Positions 50,640 to 61,460 of a DNA stretch of 64,000 nt are shown piece by piece. Under the pieces are notes generated by a model that made no database searches, was not told where the DNA came from, and saw only the letters and a program-made list of their open reading frames with translations. The DNA comes from Vanessa cardui (taxonomy: Eukaryota > Arthropoda > Insecta > Lepidoptera > Nymphalidae): NCBI RefSeq assembly GCF_905220365.1, contig NC_061123.1, positions 4,216,001 through 4,280,000 of the forward strand, read 5' to 3'. How positions within the stretch are numbered: the first letter of the stretch is position 1; the number at the start of each line of letters is the position of its first letter. A program made the position numbers and the translations under genes.

Positions 50640-51175
50640 CTATACCCTTGTATTTTAAACCTTCAATATCTTCAAAGATATTCAGTTCAATTACATGTTG
50701 TATATTGATCTATATGAAATTCACAATGTTTTTAAAGTACTCTATTGGATGAGGATTAAAGATGTGTTGCTTAAAATCGAAAATAAGCGGAAATAAGCGG
50801 ATATAAAAAGTAAAGAACAAAAATTGTAGGCAATTACTCCGTAAATGTTCTGTTGATAGACATTTACTATTGCATTACTGATATTTTTTTGGACCTTTTT
50901 AGGTGTATAATACTGTACTACATTATTTCGATCTATGTTGTATAGTCCAGGCATTGTTTGCAATGTAATACCAAAAAAGGTTATTATTTACGACAACACT
51001 TTAGACACCTCTAAAATTATGAGCGTTTGTCTTCTATTTTATGCATGTATTGTTCATATAAAAACCCTCTTGAAATAGTCTATTAAAAAAATGTGTAATT
51101 TTAAAGATGTTAGTATACACAGGGACAGACAGACTACGATAAGCGGCTTTGTTTATCTATAATATGTAATAATGC
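50640..51175 (-). mobile_element. Helitron-like family, longer reverse copy
   Basis: Shares the start block in reverse (GTAATTTTAAAGATGTTAG then ATAAGCGGCTTTGTTTATC) with 19560 and 33700. It also shares the middle (CCTCTAAAATTATGAG) and long extra blocks (GTTTGCAATGTAA) with 54124-54630. No CTAG end is visible at the left edge. Confidence 0.55.
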
Positions 51176-51265
51176 TATATGACGGAAATAATCCAAGACA
51201 ATGATATTAAAACATAGTCAATTTTACTACTTTTTATTAATTTGGAAATTCCAAACCTATTTAAA

Positions 51266-51565
51266 GAGCCGAGATAGCTCAGTGGTTAGAACGCATGTAT
51301 CTTAATCGATGATTGCGGGTTCAAACCTAGGCAAGCACCACTGAATATTTATGTGCTTAATTTGTGTTTATAATTCATCTCGTGCTCGGCGGTGAAGGGT
51401 CACATGAGGGTCACGTGAGGAAACCTGCATGTTTCAGATTTCATAGAAATTCTGCCATATGTGTATTCCACCAACCCGCATTGGAATAGCGTGGTGGAAT
51501 ATGTTCCAAACCTTTTCCTTTAAGGGAGAGGAGGCCTTAGCCTAGCAGTGGGAAATTTACAAGGA
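51266..51565 (+). mobile_element. SINE family 1, near full length
   Basis: GAGCCGAGATAGCTCAGTGG and B-box-like GGTTCAAACC are followed by the whole body to CAGTGGGAAATTTACA. It has a small local duplication GGTCACATGAGGGTCACGTG. Confidence 0.8.
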
Positions 51566-52049
51566 TATTTACTGTTGCTGTTGTATTCCTAAGCAAGGTC
51601 AAACAGAGAAACATTAAGAATGTATTTAAAAGCTTTAAATTGAATTGAAACCTGGTACTAACGCAGTACTATTATATAATTCAATTTTCTAACATTTGAA
51701 AACCTCGCAAGATCATAAGAATCGATAACGCTAAGTAAAAATAGTGGTGCAATCATTATAAACAGTTTTGAACAAACGACAATAGCTTATCATCAGTAAA
51801 AATGCTTTAGCAATTAAAGATAAAATGTTGGTGAAAAAAATAACAATGTTGTGTACGAATAAGAGTAAACAGTACTGATTACAATTGACTACTTACTACA
51901 TAGCGTAAAATGCTGTAATGCCAATACTTCCACCGACAATACTCAATCAAGCGATTGATGTAAGATTTATATACAAATTACCGTACTGCCCAGTTTATCA
52001 CGTGAGTAATATGTAATTTAAACGTAACTAAATATATTCATTTAAGACA

Positions 52050-52205
52050 TCAAATAAAATCAAAATCAAATCAAATCAAAATAAACTTTATTCAAGTAAC
52101 TTTTAACAAGCAATTTTGAAATTTCACTTTACAATTAAGTGAAAGTAGATTCTACCGAGAAGAACCGGCAAGAAAATCTGTAGTTACTCTTTTTCAACAT
52201 TTAAA
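52050..52205 (-). mobile_element. LINE/SINE 3' tail (type A), minus orientation
   Basis: Closely matches 31610-31770, including GAGAAGAACCGGCAAGAAAA, TAGTTACTCTTTTTCAACAT and a (CAAAT)n-like tail. Confidence 0.7.
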
Positions 52206-54123
52206 AAAAGTTCACTTTAAAACTTCTAAAATTATTAGTATAATCCTTTTCCTATTGAATCGATATATCTATTAAATAAAAACACATCAGTCTCCATTAT
52301 GTAATTTTAAAGATCTAAGCATACATAGCGACAGACAGCGGCAAGAGACTCTGTTTTATACTACGTAATGATGATGATAATGATATGTAGAAATGAATGT
52401 ATTTACTGACTGAATATTCCACAAAGCAAACATTATAATACAATAGTATCTGGCGAGTTTTACACAGTTGAATTTATATTTCGAACGGTAGTCGCTTTAC
52501 TAAAAATAACGAGTGTCGAACGATTTGTTCCACAAAAATGCTTGTATTTTCAGATAGTCGAAAAAAAAAGAAGTAGGCGGTAGCGTAATGCCATACTTCT
52601 CGGGTGTGGCTTACAGCCCGCCATAACGACGCGAATGCATTAATTTTAATAAAACAATTCAACCATTTGTGCCAGGCTAATTTTTGGATAGCTAATTATC
52701 GTCGAGTATGGCTACTCGAAAATCAACTTGCTTAATTAGACACCTGAAGAACCGCCATACTGGTACAAATTACCAAATATTTTGTATCCTCATCTCCCGG
52801 TCTAATAACGAAAAATAATACTTTAAATTAGAATCATATTTCATCGTTCACAATATTACGACGGGTTACAATCTACGAATTTTGTAACCTTACGATGACA
52901 GACCAACTTGTAAAGGACAGTGGGAAAGAACTTCTTAAGAAGAGCCTTTTGTCCAACAGTAAAATATTATCTGCTAGTTTATTTTTAGCAAAGGAATTCC
53001 TATACCTTTATAAACACTAATTTTTCTAAGATTATTAAAACAAACATTTACAGACATGTTTAATTAACTTCATAAATATTTACATAACGTATTCAATTAC
53101 ATACGCTGAAAATAAAACACAAACCGCCAGTAGCGAGTATACTCGTTCTTGACAATGAATCAGATCTTATCAGTGTTATAAAAACTACTGCAGAATTGTA
53201 ATTACCTAAATGGTTATTTTCAATATTTATGTGACTAAAAAATGCATTGTGTTATTATAAGCTGTTGTTGGTCAAAAGGAAAGGATGTGTTTAAGTTTAA
53301 CTACCATTCATAGTTATATTTAAAATGTGCTATCTATGCAGATAAGGATCTCGTGTGGGTGTAGGCAACTGCATATGCTTGTCGAAGTTTTAATATTGTA
53401 AAAAAGAACTCCAACAAAACATTTTACAATATTCTTTTTTCAAACTTGAAGAGGATACGGGATTGAAATACGAGTTACCCATTAAAAAATGTTTTTTTTT
53501 TTAAATATAGATTTTTTATTTACCCAACGTAGGGATTGAACCAAGGCTTTTGGGGTTTAATCCTCTAACTTATCACTAAACTAACGAGGCACTGAACTAT
53601 GCGAGTCTACTGATAGTCGATTTAAATTTGATAAGATATGTAAGGCATATCTTTCAGTACAAATATTATTTTAGCATTTGAATAATATTAGTGAACTGCT
53701 TTATTATAATAAATAATTATTCAAGCAACATAATTAGTTGTTACAGAATAATGGCCGTGACGAGTAATCTCCAGAAAAAAACCAAAGATATATGGACGAG
53801 TTATTTAAAACAATTTCGTCAGCTGAACTCGTAAATCCTTCCATAACCTCGAAAAGACTAAAAAGTAATAATGTTTTCAAATAGGCAGAAGCGAAGCCTC
53901 TTCGCCTCCAAGTATTTACTAGTACCCAACCCATTTGTTTTAGTCACAGAAATGTACATAAATACGTGCCCCTACGTGAGAGATCAGGAATATTATGAAC
54001 AGCTTTACATCTAAAATAAACACGACATCTCAGAATTGGAACCCAACATCTACTTTTTAGTTAAGAAACCAACGTAACATCCAAAAAATATATAGCCAAT
54101 CAATTTATGTGACCATTAAGAAT

Positions 54124-54630
54124 TTACGTTTTAAATCTGTTATATCTTCGAAAATATTCATTTAAATGACATGCTGTAAAGGTCAATATTTAGGGTACGT
54201 AATTAGATAGGGACTAATGCTGTGTTGCCGAAAATAAGCCATTATTTCTCGTAAAAAGTAAAGGATAATAATTGGTTGTTGTTTGCTATCCCTAAGAAAT
54301 AAACATATAACATCGTGGACTTTTTTTAAAGGCCTTCTTAAGGTGTACAATACCGTAGTACATTATTGTATTCCATCTCGTAGGGTTTAGCCAGCGTTTG
54401 CAATGTAAGCGAAAAACAGTTTTTATATACAACAGCACTATGGAAATCTCTAAAATTATCAGTGTTTTCTAGATTGTATATGTATCATACATTTAAATGT
54501 TAATCTTGAATCTCTCAATCTACTAAAAAAAAAATACATGAAAATCCATGGCGTGATTTTAAAGATCTAAGCATTAGTAGAGACACGACGCTAAGCGACT
54601 TTGATTTATACTATGTAATGAAAATTCAGC
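54124..54630 (-). mobile_element. Helitron-like family, longer reverse copy
   Basis: Colinear with 50640-51175 over about 480 bp, including AGCGTTTGCAATGTAAGC, ATCTCTAAAATTATCAG and GATTTTAAAGATCTAAGCAT. A short piece of the same end lies at 52290-52375. Confidence 0.6.
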
Positions 54631-55620
54631 TTCATTCCTATAAAAGAAAATCAGTAACCTATGTGTTGTTAAAATATGTGGCTGAACCAATATGTCTTCC
54701 TACAATTATTTTAATTGTTAACGAAAATATCACTAAATCTGGTCATTTTTTTTATTTTATTTGATGCAAACAGCGAAATTTTGAACTATTTCATTGCGAA
54801 CATTATAATTATAAAGGGTTATACTTCTGCGCCTGTAAGAATATTAGTAGCAAAGAAGAAGGAAAGCGATACAAACCGCCGTTTTATATATACAAGAAAT
54901 AACTTATGAAATTTATTTAGTTATAGTTGTAAAATATTGCGAAATATTCAGTAACGTAAGGTATCCTTACTGAAATATAAAAAATGTTACAATACTTTGT
55001 TGAAGTAAAACTCCTTACATATTTTCCCTTCAGTATAAAAAAAAGTTTATGAAAACGAATAAATCGTTGCCTACAGAAAATGAGCCTAAAAGTTTTCCAA
55101 TTACTTACAATGTAAACCTTAACAAAAGTTAATAATGTTAATATTTACTGGTAATATTATATTATGTAAACAATGAAACTCACTAATCCTCTTAACAAAT
55201 ACTGCAGACATTTATTTAGCGAAACGTCTGTATCAAAGTCTCTACAAAAGGCAACAGTAGACAGATTATCGCGTGCGCCCCTTTGCGGCGGGCCCTGCCC
55301 TGCCCTATTTACAAGAACGCTCGCTAAGTTATAAAAAGTCATGATTACCTCACTTAAATTCTGTGCGCTTTTTTAAGCAACGATTATGAAAGTAGGTTAG
55401 GTTTTATGTCAAAAATATGGTTCAACAAACAACAAAGTAAAGGTATTATAAGTTCGGTATTTATTTAACTTTCGAATTCAGAATTACGTTTTTAGAAAAT
55501 TTTATTACTTTTTTTCATTTAAAAATAAATTACATGACCTAACGGTCATGCATGTATTTATTATTATATATTATATATATTAGTTTTAACTATTTATTAT
55601 TAAAAAAAAATATCGTTAAG

Positions 55621-55858
55621 AATTCTACCGCCAAACAACATAACTCAGTAATGTTATGTTCCGGTTTGAAGGGTGAGTGAGCCAGTGTAACAACACGCAC
55701 CAGGGACATATGTAATATCTTAGTTGCCAAGGTTAGTGGCGCATTGACGATTTAAGGAATAGTTAATATTTCTAACAGCGTCATTGTCTATGGGTAATGA
55801 TGACCACTTACCATCAGGTGGCCCATATGCTCGTCCGCCAACCTATACCATAAAAAAA
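55621..55858 (-). mobile_element. SINE-like family 2, truncated
   Basis: Minus-strand copy matching 48617-48900 closely, including GGTGGCCCATATGCTCGTCC, but lacking the last 50 or so bases at its far end. Confidence 0.8.
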
Positions 55859-57169
55859 AGAATAGTCTTACGTAGTTGAAATTAGCAGAGGGTACTAGAT
55901 TTAAAGTATTGACTGGCGTCTACAGAAACTTCAACGAATGTTGGGGTCAAAGATATAGGGGAATACCCCTTTGTCATAATTAATAGATAAACAGATCGAT
56001 GGTGATAAGAATTTTGAGCTGTCAAACATAATGCATATATATCTCGTAATTAATTGATATCCTCAAAGGTCATCGCGTGCTTTTCCTGATTTTTTTCAGG
56101 TTTGTATTATATTAGTTATGTAATATCCCTTATTAGATTAAACCGATCCACAGAAATCTTGTTAACAGACTGATATAACCTTTGTCATAATATAATATAG
56201 TTACCCGTTATCTTCGCTATACAACTATAATTATTTATCTTAGATGCTAAGATCTTCGATTCAATTATATAAAGCAAAGGACTCGGAGGGTTCAGCGCCG
56301 CTCTTAAAACCTGTCGCTAAGGTTTCTAATTTCCTTGCGAATATCAGGTTCGTGTGTGCTACAATTTAAGCTAAGCGTAATCAATCAGGTAGAAAATCGC
56401 ATCGCACAAAATTGACAATTTAAAGTTAAAAATAACATGTGTCGTAATTATTCATAAGAAGATTATTATTATTTTATTGTAATTAATTGTATGCATTCAA
56501 ATAAAAAAAATAAAAATTAAGTAACTACAAGGTAGTGCAACGCTTCTTTTTTTTAAATTTCAACACATAACCTTATTTTTCTTTTATTATTATTTTGAAA
56601 TGAGAACTGTCAACAGAATAGTTGCAACTATTAGAAACAGGATACCATTCTTAAGGCATTTAACTAAGTGCAGACATCTGGTAAGAAAATATAAAGGAAT
56701 TAAAACCAGCGGCTTCATAGCCTATATAAAATGCAGTTTCACTAACTACTCAAAAGGCTTTATTCGTTTTCGTAGCGAATATACGTGAGTCACAACTCTT
56801 CAATATTCTCTTCAACCCACGAAATAAATGGATTGTAAACACAAATAAAACACTCGAAAATGCCATATTGCTTACCCGTATTTGATACCACGACCTATAT
56901 TTTGTGACCTATTTAATATCACAATTATTAAATATATTATCAATGTAAATTCTATTAAGAAGAACTGACAAAACAATCAGTAGATACTCCTCATATTTTT
57001 ATTTAACTTCCAATATTCGTATGTTTGGGTCAAATCTTACGAGCCGAATTAAAACCACTCGATCTTATCTTGCAGAGTTGATTTTCACTTGTTGGTTCAG
57101 ATGTCAGTGCATTTTTAAACATAGTAGTACCAATCCCGGCTTCACTTAATCCCATACTTTTAGATTGAA

Positions 57170-57875
57170 TAATTAATAACATAAAACACCATTTCTCGTA
57201 TCCCCACGATTTGAGAACATCCCGATAGCCGTTACAGGTAGTATCCGAATACTTGGCGTTGATATTTCGAGCCTCGTTCAGTTGCGCGGTCAATTGGAAG
57301 GCAAAGCTAAATTGGCAAAAAAGCTCGTTGCGCTCAACAAGGCCAGACAGTATTTCACGTCGGCCCATCGCCTAAAACTTTACAAGGCGCAAATTCGGCC
57401 ACACATGGAGTACTGCTCGCTCCTATGGGCGGGTGCTCCCCACTACTTGAGCGTATACAACGTAGAGCGGCTCGAGTTATCGACGATCAAGCCCATTCCG
57501 ATCTCCTTGATCCTTTGGCCTTGCGTATTGGCCTTGAGATGTTGGATCATTCTGCATCTTCTACCGATTTTTTCACGGGGAATGTTCCGAGGAATGGTTC
57601 AGATTAATCCCGGCTGCTGAATTTCACCTTCGGACATCTTGTCAAAATTCGAAGTTTCACCCGCACCACCTTGATGTCCGAAAATCCACAATAGCGCGAT
57701 TTCTTAGACATTTTCTGCTTCGCCCAACCACTTTGTGGAACCAGCTTTCGCCGGCAGTTTTTCTGAACCGATACGACATAGGAACCTTCAAGAAAAGAGC
57801 CTACTCCTTTCTTAAAACGCACCTGCAAGCGTGGTGTTGCAAATGTCCATGGGCGGTGGTAGTCAGTAGTAAACA
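57170..57875 (+). mobile_element. Broken non-LTR retrotransposon (jockey-like) reverse transcriptase, C-terminal part
   Basis: Plus-strand reading gives SIRILGVDISSLVQLRGQLE, then YKAQIRPHMEYCSLLWAGAP, RIQRRAARVIDDQA, a PHHLDVRKS segment and TLWNQLSPAVF. These are typical of the thumb and C-terminal region of insect jockey-clade reverse transcriptases. The frame shifts at least twice (near 57440 and 57600), so the copy is dead and 5'-truncated. It is GC-richer than its surroundings. This is a cellular retroelement remnant. Confidence 0.85.
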
Positions 57876-58017
57876 TTTTTTTTACCTGCTAAGGAAGATA
57901 AAAATCTCAGTTTTTGGAGTTCTAAAATAAGCAAATGAATTTTTTTTTATACTATATAAAGAAATTTAAGAAAGAGAGGTTATCAAACTAAGAAATGGGC
58001 TACTGATTGTCCTGTTC

Positions 58018-58195
58018 TGTAAGTCATCACCACTACCGGTAGACATTAACTATCTAAGAAATTTTAATGAACCATTTCATCTTGGAAACTAAGATGCTAT
58101 ATCCCATGTGCCAATAGCTACACTGGCTCACTCACCTTGCAAACTGGAAAACAATATCACTAAGTATTGATGTTTGGCGGATTATCTGATGAGAA
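58018..58195 (+). mobile_element. SINE-like family 2, partial
   Basis: Retains AACTAAGATGCTATATCCC, CACTGGCTCACTCACC and TGTTTGGCGG. Confidence 0.6.
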
Positions 58196-58343
58196 TTATT
58201 ATACTTTACTTGAGTTATACAATTAAACCACAAAGTAAAGCATAATGAAGCCACACCGATAAATAACGTGTGCGTATTTTTAATGAATAATTGAATTAGT
58301 TTAAAAATACCAATAATTTCAGATAATATTTGTATCAAAAGAC

Positions 58344-58393
58344 ACAACTGTTAATATACTTGAACCTAAGTATTCAAGTATATTAACAGTTGT
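58344..58393. repeat. Perfect 21-bp hairpin
   Basis: Arms 58344-58364 and 58373-58393 are exact reverse complements (core CAACTGTTAATATACTTGAA) around an 8-nt loop CCTAAGTA. Confidence 0.9.
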
Positions 58394-59279
58394 AATTGTA
58401 AACGGTGTGACATTAAAGCCGTAATGACAGAACAAACAGAACAACTTGTTTGATATGTGCCCGGCTCGTGCTATGTACCTGATCGATAAATTAAATACAA
58501 CGCCGACCATGGCGCGGTCAGGGCCGGCCTCTTGTAGATAACGAACGATGAAACTTCAAAGTTGTTGATAAAGGGAAATCAGGGAACAAGGAAAATTGTT
58601 ACTGTTGCTATAATTTTAACCGATAGCCATTTGAATTCATAATTGCGAACTCCATTTTCTACCGTCGTCGTGAAGAAATAATTCATATACGATGTTTTTT
58701 ATTGAAGAGGGTTTTGTATGAAATTTAATGACTGTCTCGAGAAGAAAGGATTTTTATCATTGTTCGAACCGGATTCTAAGTAGAGTTTTATTACAATGAA
58801 AAAAATATATCGGTTATATGTTTTCTTTGAATTGATTTTCAGAACTAATTAAATTTTAGTATAATGGGTTCACTGTTTTTTGGTAATGATTACGAAAATT
58901 GATGTATATATGGCACCTGTCACAGTTCTTACTAGGTTTTAGTTGCAAACGTGTTATTTGTTTTGTAGGAGATATTTTTTTAATTGATTACTATGTAGTT
59001 TTAATAATAATACATTTTTGACATTAAATGCCGTCGTGGTATCTTATACGTGAATCCTATACGAATATTTCGTGTTCGTACCAGGGACAACGTTGAGAAA
59101 TATACGTAAGCTTAATTTACATTCAAAATCGAAATATTCTTTATACCTATAGGCCCCTATTTATGTTACAGTTTTGAATTCAATTAAAGCTATGACTGGT
59201 TCTGAAAGCAGATTCTATCGATGTATAAGTTCATATTGTGCTTATTGCTAAAAAATAAACCACAAATAGGAGAATGCCT

Positions 59280-59395
59280 TGGGTTTTGTGAAATTCTCCA
59301 GCGTATATCCATCAACCCGAAAAGGAGCAGTGTGGTGGAAATAGCTCCAAACCTTCTAAATACGTGAGAGAGCCTTGCATTGAAACTTTACAGAC
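59280..59395 (+). mobile_element. Degenerate SINE family 1 3' fragment
   Basis: Retains CATCAACCCGAAAAGGAGCA and GTGTGGTGGAAATAGCTCCA with many changes; an old copy. Confidence 0.5.
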
Positions 59396-59824
59396 TTACG
59401 TTTTTATAAATTGGCCTTTTTTGCTCTTTATAAATTCTAAGCTCTAGGTATTGTGAGCGGAAGTCGAACGCTAAGACGTTTTTTGTAAGCAGAAATTTTA
59501 TATTACCCGGCTTTCTTCTGAAGAGGGAACCTTTCTAAGAATTTTGTAGTACACCAAAATGCTATAAGCCGAGTATAATTACAGTGATGTCTATTTAATG
59601 CCTTGCATTGTGAATGGGAACTGAAACGCTTTTTTAATATTAGCTTCCACACACGTCTTCACCCGTGCGTCATGTATTATGTAACTTTTGAAAAAATGTC
59701 TTTCATGATGGTCTGTTAAAAATTGAAAGTGTAACGAATTAACCAATAGTCCGTCTTACTTTTGCATTATTGTTATATGAATTGGAACTATTTTGATTTA
59801 AATAATTAACTTTTTTTAAAAAAA

Positions 59825-59975
59825 AATAAAACCGACTTCAAATGCGTGAACACAAAAAAAAAATTGTTCAAATCGGTTCATAATTGGCGGAATTATCGCG
59901 TAACAAACATAGAAAAAAAAACATACGGGTCGAATTGAGAACCTCCTCTTTTTTTTAAGTCGGTTGAAAATAGTT
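59825..59975. mobile_element. Short MITE-like element with AACCGACTTC ends
   Basis: Begins AAAACCGACTTCAAATGCG and ends TTTTAAGTCGGTTGAAAATA, with GAACCTCCTC inside. The ends are inverted repeats. Confidence 0.65.
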
Positions 59976-60235
59976 AGTAACAAGTCATATATCATTCGTT
60001 ATTATTGCCTCAATTCTATCGTTCTTACAGTGGAATGGATGGTTCCTTGATCAGCCTGTCTACAAGTAAATTTAAAATTGTAACATTGTTAAATATGAAA
60101 TGTTTTAGTATGGGAGTCATATCTTAGAGCATTATATATATTAATAGAATAAATGAAACATTAATAAAAAGCAATTAAGATTGGACTATAAGAATAAGAT
60201 CTTGTTACATCTTCTCGTAGCAGTTTCATTTCGCT

Positions 60236-60842
60236 TGACGTCAGCATTACTAGTTAAATGAGAAAAATGGATAAGTTGCCACGTTTCAACAGTTAAAAGA
60301 ATTTTTAGATAATATTTCCGACCAAATTACGTAATTCAAGAATACGGATACTAATAATTCATTCGAAATTTAAACAAACTGAATGGTTAACTTTGTTTTA
60401 CATTCAGCTTAGTGAAGAAAAATAATAAACTAGCACGTGTTTAGTGAAATTTTCATATTCACCAACGCGTAGTAGAGCAATGTGCTTGCTCAACAGTTAT
60501 TATCCAACCGTGAAAAATTAACGTGCTGTGTTTGTATCGTAGTTTTCTTTACTTTATTGGAATTTAAGTGAAGTGAGATATGTCTCACTAGTTAAACGAC
60601 AAAACGGAATGACGTCGTTAAATCATTTTCAAAGTCTCAAATGACATCCTGACATTTCACGTTCGTTTTCTGCGGTGAGTTTCGAGTTAGTTCTAACAGA
60701 ATAGATCTACAGGTGTCACGTTTTATTATAAACAGCAATATGATTTAATGCAGTTCTTACAGTTTGCATTGTTATGTCAAGTTTGCACAATAGGTGTGGT
60801 CTAGCATTCGCAGTGCATGATCAGTATATTGTCGTGACGTCA
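60236..60842. promoter_or_regulatory. Cluster of three CRE-like TGACGTC sites
   Basis: Full palindromic TGACGTCA at 60236-60243 and 60835-60842, and TGACGTCG at 60610-60617. The first and third share the longer word TGACGTCAGCA. CREB/ATF-type factors bind this motif in animals. The stretch is free of recognisable repeats and is followed by the GC-richer block at 61230-61460, so it may be a promoter or enhancer; that function is inference. Confidence 0.35.
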
Positions 60843-61229
60843 GCAACTGGCAGGGCTGTACATAGTAGCAATTCATAGCTGTTATAAATACATAAAATCT
60901 TTTTTAATGCAACAAATAAAATGTAAAAATTTTGAAATTAAAATATGTTATTTGTAAATAATAATTTTAATAGACAGTGTTTTGTTTCAAATATATATTT
61001 GCATACCAAGAAGTTACGTTAAGTTACCTAGATTTGTAATAAAATAATTTTAAAACAATTATATTTATTTTTAGTTTAAACTTCGCTAAAAAGGGAAACT
61101 TAAATTATTAATCAAAATACTTTTGTACTACCCAATATAAAGTCAACGAATTATTATTACACGAACGAACTAAAAATAAAACAATTTTGTTACATAAATA
61201 CACTAAAACAAAACTATGAGCGAACCTAA

Positions 61230-61460
61230 ACTCAAGAGGCAAGCGATTACACGTAACAGCTACGTATACATTGGAGCGATGGAATGATATACCGTACCTA
61301 ATTTATACACGTTCAATGTCGCGTAGCTTTCATGGGGACGGTGGTGGCAGTGGTGGCGCACCACCATACCCGATCCGACGTGTTTTCGCGAAGGGAAAAT
61401 TCTCGATTTACTCGTTAACTTTCTCTGAGCTATCTTGACGTATTAAAGTGAGTGATACAA
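61230..61460 (+). promoter_or_regulatory. Possible non-coding 5' exon or promoter
   Basis: GC-richer than its surroundings, with GTGGTGGCGCACCAC (6-bp stem, 61351-61365), CGATCCGACGTG and a strong splice-donor-like AAAGTGAGTG at 61446-61455. No open frame of note. It could be the untranslated first exon of a gene continuing to the right of the window, or just an unclassified block. Confidence 0.25.

Larger units (their letters stand above)
47275..57000. other. Upstream flank of gene B, repeats and unassigned sequence
   Basis: No coding gene recognised. Apart from listed repeats, 52380-54120 and 54640-55620 hold nothing I can name beyond a tRNA-like SINE head on the minus strand near 53530-53600. 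A short pair of related sequences (6605-6715 and 48245-48310, sharing GCTACATCTAA-like and TTGTGTC words) is probably another old repeat. 55860-57000 shows no feature I can support beyond the worn LINE tail at its right end. Confidence 0.5.

Noticed and set aside
57030..57368. 112-codon minus-strand frame
   Set aside because: Antisense shadow of the plus-strand LINE reverse transcriptase.
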